Assembly: GCF_023503965.1 (NCBI RefSeq)
Contig: NZ_CP097298.1
Span: 1,381,001 to 1,445,000 of the forward strand
DNA length: 64,000 bases
Source of the DNA: Brevundimonas albigilva
Lineage (GTDB): Bacteria; Pseudomonadota; Alphaproteobacteria; Caulobacterales; Caulobacteraceae
Direction: 5' to 3'
The position numbers were made by a program, and so were the translations under genes. How positions within the stretch are numbered: position 1 is the first letter of the stretch; each line of letters opens with the position of its first letter. Positions 57,597 through 64,000 of this stretch are shown in pieces. The notes beneath the pieces were generated by a model that was not told where the DNA came from, made no database searches, and was given only the letters and a program-made list of their open reading frames with translations.

Positions 57597-59123
57597 ATGT
57601 TCGAGGCTCTGAACGAGCGGCTGACAGGCGTCTTCGACCGGATCACCGGGCGCGGCGCCCTGTCCGAAAAGGATGTCGCCGAGGCGATGCGCGAGGTGCG
57701 CGTGGCCCTGCTCGAGGCCGACGTCGCCCTGCCGGTCGTCAAGGAATTCATCGCCTTCGCCACCGAGCGCGCCACCGGCGAAGAGGTCATCCGCTCGGTC
57801 AAGCCGGCCGACCAGGTGGTCAAGATCGTCTATGACGGCCTGATCGAGATGCTGGGCGGCGAAGAGCCGGTCCCGCTGAACACCAACGCCAATCCGCCCG
57901 CTGTGGTGCTGATGGCCGGCCTGCAGGGCTCGGGCAAGACCACGACCTCGGCCAAGCTGGCGCTGCGCCTGACGAAGTTCGATCGCAAGAAGGTCATGAT
58001 GGCCTCGCTGGACACGCGCCGTCCGGCCGCGATGGAACAGCTGGCGACCCTGGGCAAGCAGATCGAGGTCGCTACCCTGCCCATCGTTCAGGGCGAGAGC
58101 GCGGTCCAGATCACCCGCCGGGCGCTGCAATCGGCCAAGCTCCAGGGCTTCGACGTCCTGATCCTGGACACCGCCGGCCGCATCACCCTGGACGAGGGGC
58201 TGATGAACGAGGTGGCCGAGGTCGCCGAGATCGCCAGGCCGGTCGAGACCCTGCTGGTCGCCGACAGCCTGACCGGCCAGGACGCGGTGCGCACGGCGTC
58301 GGCCTTCCACGCGCGCCTGCCGCTGACCGGTCTGGTCCTGACCCGCGCCGACGGCGACGGGCGCGGCGGCGCCATGCTGTCGATGCGCGCCGTCACCGGC
58401 CTGCCGATCAAATATCTGGGCGCCGGCGAAAAGGTCGATGCGCTGGACGTGTTCGACGCCCGCCGCGTCGCCGGCCGCATCCTGGGTCAGGGGGACATCG
58501 TCGCCCTGGTCGAAAAGGCCGCCCAGGACCTGGACCAGGCCAAGGCCGAGAAGATGGCCAGGAAGCTGGCCAAGGGCCAGTTCGACCTGGACGACCTGGC
58601 CGGCCAGCTGCAGCAGATGAAGCGGATGGGCGGGCTTCAGGGCATCATGGGCATGCTGCCCGGCGTGGCCAAGATGAAGGGCCAGATGGCCGAGAGCGGC
58701 ATCGACGACCGCATGATCCTGCGCCAGGAAGCCATCATCTCCTCGATGACCAAGGCCGAGCGCAAGAAGCCGGACCTGCTGAACGCATCGCGCAAGAAGC
58801 GCATCGCCGCCGGCGCGGGCGTCGAGGTCCAGGACGTCAACCGGGTCCTGAAGCAGCACCGCCAGATGGCCGACGTGGTCAAGTCGATGGCGCGCGGCGG
58901 ACCCAAGAAGATGCAGCAGATGGCCGCCATGCTGGGCGGCCTCGGCGGCGGCGGCGGGCCGGACATGGCGCGCCTGAAGGCCCTGGGCGGCGGCAAGACG
59001 CCGGAACCCAGCGCCGACGAACTGAAGGCCATTCAGGACCGGCTCGCCGGACTGGGTGGCGGTCAACTTCCGAACCTGCCGGGAGGGCTTCCAGGCCTTC
59101 CGGGCTTCCCCAAGAAAAACTGA
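57597..59123 (+). CDS. ffh: signal recognition particle protein Ffh
   Basis: A 508-residue SRP54 GTPase that binds 4.5S RNA and signal sequences. The N domain is 'LNERLTGVFDRITGRGALSE'. The G domain has 'MAGLQGSGKTTTSAKLALRL', 'SLDTRRPAAMEQLATLGKQI', 'VLILDTAGRITLDEGLMNEV' and 'TRADGDGRGGAMLSM'. The methionine-rich M domain includes 'GLQGIMGMLPGVAKMKGQMA' and 'INGxxxxV-like' helices. The C-terminus is Gly/Pro/Leu-rich. It heads ffh-rpsP-rimM. Confidence 0.97.
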   Translation: MFEALNERLTGVFDRITGRGALSEKDVAEAMREVRVALLEADVALPVVKEFIAFATERATGEEVIRSVKPADQVVKIVYDGLIEMLGGEEPVPLNTNANPPAVVLMAGLQGSGKTTTSAKLALRLTKFDRKKVMMASLDTRRPAAMEQLATLGKQIEVATLPIVQGESAVQITRRALQSAKLQGFDVLILDTAGRITLDEGLMNEVAEVAEIARPVETLLVADSLTGQDAVRTASAFHARLPLTGLVLTRADGDGRGGAMLSMRAVTGLPIKYLGAGEKVDALDVFDARRVAGRILGQGDIVALVEKAAQDLDQAKAEKMARKLAKGQFDLDDLAGQLQQMKRMGGLQGIMGMLPGVAKMKGQMAESGIDDRMILRQEAIISSMTKAERKKPDLLNASRKKRIAAGAGVEVQDVNRVLKQHRQMADVVKSMARGGPKKMQQMAAMLGGLGGGGGPDMARLKALGGGKTPEPSADELKAIQDRLAGLGGGQLPNLPGGLPGLPGFPKKN

Positions 59124-59146
59124 TCTGATCTAGAAAGAGACTGACA

Positions 59147-59689
59147 ATGCTGAAGATTCGTCTGGCCCGCGGCGGCGCCAAGAAGCGCCCCTACTACCAC
59201 ATCGTCATCGCCGACTCGCACTCGCCGCGCGACGGCAAGTTCATCGAGAAGGTCGGCAGCTACAACCCGATGCTGCCCAAGGACGGCGAGACCCCGCGCG
59301 TCGCCCTGAAGGTCGAGCGCATCGCCGAATGGCTGGGCAAGGGCGCCCAGCCGACCGACCGCGTCGCCCGCTTCCTGTCGCAGGACGAGACCCTGGGCGC
59401 CAAGGTGAAGTGGTCGCAGGGCAACAACCCGAACAAGGCCCAACCGGGCAAGAAGGCCCAGGAACGCGCCGCCGAGCGCGCCCAGCGCGAGGCCGACCGC
59501 CTGGAAGCCGAAGCCGCCGCCAAGGCCGAGGCCGCCGAAGCCGCCGCCAAGGCCAAGGAAGAGGCCGAAGCCGCCAAGAACGCTCCGGCCTCTGAAGAGG
59601 CCCCGGCCGAAGAGGCGCCCGCCGCCGAAGCCGCTGCTGAAGAAACCCCGGCCGCCGAAGAAGCGACCGAGGAAAAGGCCGAAGGCTGA
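59147..59689 (+). CDS. rpsP: 30S ribosomal protein S16 with long Ala/Glu-rich C-terminal extension
   Basis: A 180-residue S16. Residues 1-85 are canonical ('[20 protein letters not shown]', '[20 protein letters not shown]', '[20 protein letters not shown]'). From ~105 on it is a low-complexity charged helix of Ala, Glu and Lys. Extensions are known in alphaproteobacterial S16, but this one roughly doubles the protein. It lies 23 bp after ffh and ends before a strong terminator. Confidence 0.96.
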   Translation: MLKIRLARGGAKKRPYYHIVIADSHSPRDGKFIEKVGSYNPMLPKDGETPRVALKVERIAEWLGKGAQPTDRVARFLSQDETLGAKVKWSQGNNPNKAQPGKKAQERAAERAQREADRLEAEAAAKAEAAEAAAKAKEEAEAAKNAPASEEAPAEEAPAAEAAAEETPAAEEATEEKAEG

Positions 59690-59710
59690 GTCCTTCGGTT
59701 CTGACATGAG

Positions 59711-59741
59711 AACGGCGGCTCCTTCCGGAGCCGCCGTTTTT
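59711..59741 (+). terminator. rho-independent terminator of rpsP
   Basis: Stem AACGGCGGCTCC / GGAGCCGCCGTT with a 4-base loop, followed by a T run, 22 bp after the rpsP stop. Confidence 0.92.
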
Positions 59742-59751
59742 CGTTTGATCC

Positions 59752-59899
59752 TCTCCCGCTTGCGGGAGAGGCGGCCCGTCGATCGGCGCAGCCGATCCAG
59801 GGTCGGAGAGGGGAGTCTTCTCTCAAGTAGAAACTTCCCCCATCGTCACGCGTGTCGCTGCGCGCCACGACGCGACACTTCCCCCGCGCCGGGGGAAGA
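59752..59899. repeat. two dispersed-type hairpin repeats in the rpsP-rimM gap
   Basis: The first is CTCTCCCGC-TT-GCGGGAGAG at about 59752-59772. The second is CTTCCCCC / GGGGGAAG around GCGCC (59878-59899), just before the rimM ribosome-binding site GAGGAGG. Similar short palindromes occur as dispersed intergenic repeats in many proteobacteria. The second could affect rimM translation. The rest of this 224-bp gap holds no gene that I can see. Confidence 0.6.
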
Positions 59900-59913
59900 T
59901 CGAGGAGGACGGC

Positions 59914-60440
59914 ATGACCACAGATAGCAGACTCATCCTCGTCGGCCAGGTCGGCGGCGGCTTCGGCGTCAGGGGCGAGGTGCGGGTGACCGCCTTCACC
60001 GCCGATCCGCTGGCGTTGACCGCCTATGGGCCGCTGCTGCGCGCCGACGGCTCGGTGGGCCTGACCCTGACCTCGGCGCGACCGGACAAGAACGGGGTCG
60101 TCGGCCGGGCCAAGGAGATCGCCACCAAGGAACAGGCCGACGCCCTGCGCGGCCTGAAACTGCACGTGCCCCGCGACCGCTTCCCCGAACCGGAGGAGGA
60201 CGAATTCTACCTGGCCGATCTGATCGGGCTTCAGGCGCGCGACGGCGACGATGCGGCGATCGGCGTGGTCAAGGCGGTGCAGAACTTCGGCGCCGACGAC
60301 ATGCTGGAGATCGCGCCCGCCGCCGGGGGCCGACCTGGTATCTGCCCTTCACCCGCGACGCCGTGCCCGACATCCGCCTGGCCGAGGGCTGGCTGCGCGT
60401 CCTTCGCCCGGTCGAGGTCGGAGAGCGCGAGCCGGACTGA
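59914..60440 (+). CDS. rimM: 16S rRNA processing protein RimM, one frameshift
   Basis: A ~175-residue 30S-maturation factor. The N-terminal barrel is 'LVGQVGGGFGVRGEVRVTAF' and 'ALRGLKLHVPRDRFPEPEED'. The C-terminal PRC-like barrel is 'EFYLADLIGLQARDGDDAAI' then 'VQNFGADDMLEI'. One base is missing near 60325-60331; the repaired C-terminus reads 'LPFTRDAVPDIRLAEGWLRV' and ends at TGA 60438-60440. trmD and rplS, which usually follow, are not here. Confidence 0.92.
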
Positions 60441-60454
60441 ATGCGCTCACTATG

Positions 60455-60583
60455 CGTCATTCCGGGGCGTCCGCAGGACGAACCCGGAACCCAGGAGGAT
60501 GGCTCCAGCGCCGAACGCGGCTTGGCGCCTGGGCTGCGGTCCTGGGTTAGGGGTTCTTCGCTTCGCTCAGCCCCGGAAGGACG
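60455..60583. repeat. long imperfect palindromic repeat element
   Basis: The outer arms CGTCATTCCGGGGC (60455-60468) and GCCCCGGAAGGACG (60570-60583) match at 13 of 14 positions. Inner arms GAACCCGGAACCCAGGA (60480-60496) and TCCTGGGTTAGGGGTTC (60540-60556) are near-complementary. The whole element can fold into one long hairpin of about 130 bases. It resembles the dispersed repeat family with CATTCCGGG ends in alphaproteobacteria, and lies where synteny after rimM breaks. Confidence 0.75.
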
Positions 60584-60612
60584 ATGGGGGATGAGGGACC
60601 GGCGTTGCTCCC

Positions 60613-61491
60613 TCAGAAGAAGGTCGTGTCGTCCTGTTTCTGCGCCTGGGGCGCCGAACGTGGCGGCTGGGCGGGACGTGAGGGCGCCGGCGGATTGCGC
60701 TGGGCCTGCGGGGTCTGGGGATTCGCACCCGGCTGCGGCGGCGCGACCTGGCCCGGCGGAACGGTCGCCGGCGCGCCGGAGACGTCGGGATAGGACATCG
60801 ACGGCACGGACCCGGCGGCCGGGGCTTCGGACGCCTCGCCGATCCGGTCCGGCGCGCCGAGGTCGTCGCGGATGAAGGGCCAGCCGCGCGCATCGGCGCA
60901 GGCGCAGGCCTTGAGGAAGCCCTGGCGGTCGCGCCACAGCACCAGCGGGCGGGCGTCCTCGACCCCCGACGGCTCCAGCAACTCGGTCAGGCGCGCGTCG
61001 AAGCGGCGGGCGCCCTCGACCACCGCCTCGCGCGCCAGGTTCCCGTCGGCCGGCGTCACCCCTTGCGCGGTCCAGCTTCGCGGCGGCGTCGCGGTCCAGC
61101 GCTGGAACAGCCGCCAGTCGCGCGTCAGCCACAGCTCGGCCACCGTGGACCGTTCGGCGGCGGTGGACTGGGGCGCGCCCTCTCGGTCGGGCCGGGCGAA
61201 GAAGATGAACCGCGGCTCGGCGCCGCCGGCGCGCAGGCGGGGCGCCTCTTCGCGCAGATAGCGATCCATCGCCGCGCTGTCGCGCCAGCCGACGACATAG
61301 ACCGCCTGCCCGCCCGCGCCGTCCGAGACCCAGGACGACTGGTCCAGCAGTTGCTGAATCTCGGCCTGATTCTGCGTCACCGTCACCGGCTGGAACCGGG
61401 CGAAGAAGTTCCAATAGGCCCAGTAGCCGACGCCCATCAGGATCAGGGCGGTGACCGCCGTCAGGATCGACCAGATCAGAACACGCCGCAT
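60613..61491 (-). CDS. inner-membrane-anchored hypothetical protein, 292 aa
   Basis: ATG 61491 gives 'MRRVLIWSILTAVTALILMG', a single N-terminal transmembrane helix (~5-27). A soluble, probably periplasmic domain follows ('YVVGWRDSAAMDRYLREEAP', 'FIFFARPDREG', 'LVLWRDRQGFLKACACADAR', which contains a CxC). The C-terminal third is Pro/Gln/Ala-rich low complexity. I do not recognise the domain. It lies 75 bp downstream of obgE on the same strand, so it may be co-transcribed. Confidence 0.65.
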   Translation of the reverse strand: MRRVLIWSILTAVTALILMGVGYWAYWNFFARFQPVTVTQNQAEIQQLLDQSSWVSDGAGGQAVYVVGWRDSAAMDRYLREEAPRLRAGGAEPRFIFFARPDREGAPQSTAAERSTVAELWLTRDWRLFQRWTATPPRSWTAQGVTPADGNLAREAVVEGARRFDARLTELLEPSGVEDARPLVLWRDRQGFLKACACADARGWPFIRDDLGAPDRIGEASEAPAAGSVPSMSYPDVSGAPATVPPGQVAPPQPGANPQTPQAQRNPPAPSRPAQPPRSAPQAQKQDDTTFF

Positions 61492-61566
61492 CGAAACGCC
61501 TCCCCCAGCTTCGCTGTACGCGATCCTAACGCACGAAGGGACGATTCCGTTGTCGGCCGGCATGAA

Positions 61567-62670
<1,104 letters not shown>

Positions 62671-62699
62671 TTAACCAAAGCAGCCGAGCGTTAACGCTC

Positions 62700-63086
62700 A
62701 TGAAACCTTTGGCCTCGCCCGCCCTGGCCCGTCCGTTCGTCGAGACGACGAAGCCGGCCGTCGCGCGCGACTGGCCCCTGCGGCCCGAACGCGCCCAGAC
62801 CGAAAGCGCCCAGACTGAACGGCCGCGCCGCGCCGAAGCGGGCGAGACCGTCGCGACCGAGGCCGCCAAGCGCCATCTGGAACAGCTGGCCGCCCATCTG
62901 CGCATCCTCCAGACCAGCGGCGCGGCCAATCCGGCGATGGCGGCGATGCTGGCCTATGAGATGAAGGCGGCGCTGGGGGCCTATGCGGCGGCCGGCGCCG
63001 TCGCGCCGCCGATCGTCGGGCTGGACGCGCTGCGCGCCCGCGACCAGGCGGCCCCGCCGCCGCGACGCGTCAGCGTGGTCGTCTAG
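62700..63086 (+). CDS. hypothetical protein, 128 aa, alanine-rich
   Basis: Begins 'MKPLASPALARPFVETTKPA'. A mid-region of duplicated 'ERAQTESAQTERPRR' and an alpha-helical segment 'LEQLAAHLRILQTSGAANPA' lie before a short Pro/Arg/Val tail. It has no signal peptide or transmembrane helix and no family that I recognise. The 3' end overlaps galU by four bases (convergent). It is divergent from obgE. Confidence 0.5.
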   Translation: MKPLASPALARPFVETTKPAVARDWPLRPERAQTESAQTERPRRAEAGETVATEAAKRHLEQLAAHLRILQTSGAANPAMAAMLAYEMKAALGAYAAAGAVAPPIVGLDALRARDQAAPPPRRVSVVV

Positions 63087-63961
63087 AGCAGCGCCGAAAT
63101 CGCCGCCCGCGCGGCCTCGCCCAGATCGGGGCGCTTCAGGGCCAGGGCGACATTGGCGCGCAGCAGGCCGATCTTGTCGCCGCAGTCGTGGGTGACGCCT
63201 TCGTATTCCACGGCGGTGAAGCTCTGGTCGGCCATCAGCCGGGCCATGGCGTCGGTCAGCTGGATCTCGCCGCCCGCGCCCTTTTCCTGGGTCGCCAGCA
63301 GGTCGAAGATTTCCGGCTGCAGGATGTAGCGGCCCGAGATCGACAGGTTTGACGGCGCCGTGCCTGCGGCGGGCTTTTCCACCATGCCCTTCATGACGAT
63401 GCGGGCGCCGTCGCGGCTGACCGGATCGACGATGCCGTATTTGTGGGTCTGGTCCTCGGGCACCGACTCCACGCCGATGATGTTGCCGCCGGTTTCCGCA
63501 TAGACCTGGGCCAGCTGCTTCAAGGCGCCGGGCTGGGAATCCACGATCACGTCCGGCAGGATGACGGCGAAGGGTTCGCGGCCGATGATGTCGCGGGCGC
63601 ACCAGACCGCGTGGCCCAGGCCCTTGGGCTGCATCTGGCGGGTGAAGCTCATTTCCCCGGCGGTCGCCAGTTCGGCGTTCATCATGGCCAGGATGTCGGT
63701 CTTGCCCTTGGCCTCCAGCTGGGCCTCGAGCTCGATCTGGTGGTCGAAATAGTCCTCGATGGCGCCCTTGGAGCGTCCGGTGACGAAGACGATGTGCTCG
63801 ATGCCGGCCTCGCGCGCCTCTTCCACGATGTAGGAGAGGATGGGCCGGTCGACGACGTTCAGCAGTTCCTTGGGCGTGGTCTTGGTGCCCGGAAGGACAC
63901 GGGTGCCGAGGCCCGCGACGGGCAGCACGGCCTTGCGCAGGCGCGCGGGAGTGGAAGTCAT
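63083..63961 (-). CDS. galU: UTP-glucose-1-phosphate uridylyltransferase GalU
   Basis: A 292-residue cytosolic enzyme making UDP-glucose for LPS, exopolysaccharide and glycogen-related routes. The nucleotide-binding signature is 'AVLPVAGLGTRVLPGTKTTP', followed by 'KELLNVVDRPILSYIVEEAR', 'FVTGRSKGAIEDYFDHQIEL', 'GLGHAVWCARDIIGREPFAV' and 'EYEGVTHDCGDKIGLLRANV'. Length and motif order are standard. ATG 63961 is the normal start. Confidence 0.96.
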   Translation of the reverse strand: MTSTPARLRKAVLPVAGLGTRVLPGTKTTPKELLNVVDRPILSYIVEEAREAGIEHIVFVTGRSKGAIEDYFDHQIELEAQLEAKGKTDILAMMNAELATAGEMSFTRQMQPKGLGHAVWCARDIIGREPFAVILPDVIVDSQPGALKQLAQVYAETGGNIIGVESVPEDQTHKYGIVDPVSRDGARIVMKGMVEKPAAGTAPSNLSISGRYILQPEIFDLLATQEKGAGGEIQLTDAMARLMADQSFTAVEYEGVTHDCGDKIGLLRANVALALKRPDLGEAARAAISALL

Positions 63962-64000
63962 GTATGATCCTGACAGCTGTCCCGCCCCTTCTAGCCGGTG

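Noticed and set aside
56914-57612. A 232-codon plus-strand ORF before ffh
   Set aside because: No ribosome-binding site or domain; it is antisense to the exported gene and crosses into the start of ffh in another frame.

Overview
This window is GC-rich chromosomal DNA from an alphaproteobacterium. It is most likely a member of Caulobacterales close to Brevundimonas or Caulobacter. This is inferred from gene content and order: tsaE-amgK-murU-addB-addA-trxA, trpF-trpB-(X)-trpA-accD-folC, lptC-lptA-lptB, ffh-rpsP-rimM, an FzlA-type cell-division GST, a B12-controlled TonB receptor and a BLUF pair. It looks like core genome. I see no CRISPR array, transposase, integrase, toxin-antitoxin pair or phage module.

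The most important caveat is sequence quality. I count about 28 places in 22 genes where the reading frame jumps by one base, nearly always at a short G or C run. Restoring or removing one base joins the two halves into a normal family member. Many affected genes are expected to be essential (accD, lptA, lptB, fzlA, rimM), so I treat them as uncorrected homopolymer errors and annotate each gene across its break.

Layout: 0-10 kb holds a truncated SH3 protein, a 2-hydroxyacid dehydrogenase, moeB, two adjacent BLUF genes (the second lacks the photoactive tyrosine), hslV without hslU, an esterase, an AsmA protein and an S9 peptidase. 10-20 kb is one co-directional block with ATGA/GTGA overlaps: acyltransferase, tsaE, amgK, murU, addB and addA, followed by trxA and a strong terminator. 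21-31.5 kb is a long minus-strand run: a citrate-synthase-like pseudoenzyme with an N-terminal DNA-binding domain, uppP, an rsmC-like gene, rsuA, an FAD oxidoreductase, trpF, trpB, a small secreted protein, trpA, accD and folC. 31.6-38 kb has fieF, fzlA, a chemoreceptor and mutS.

38-43.6 kb has a cobalamin riboswitch with btuB, a catalytically degenerate aldo/keto reductase, maiA with a FAH hydrolase, and three small membrane-stress-type proteins. 43.7-52.3 kb has a metallophosphoesterase with a lipid kinase, two small outer-membrane lipoproteins, a GreA-like factor, two flavoproteins, an M28 peptidase and a WecG/TagA glycosyltransferase (possibly holdfast-related). 52.4-64 kb has tRNA-Leu(CAG), an RNase D-like exonuclease, lptCAB, ctpA, ffh-rpsP-rimM (then a palindromic repeat and a synteny break), obgE and galU.

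The observations most worth follow-up are the His-less HTH-citrate synthase, the Tyr-to-Phe BLUF partner, the tetrad-less AKR, and the signal-peptide gene translationally coupled between trpB and trpA. I found no convincing wholly new multi-gene system.
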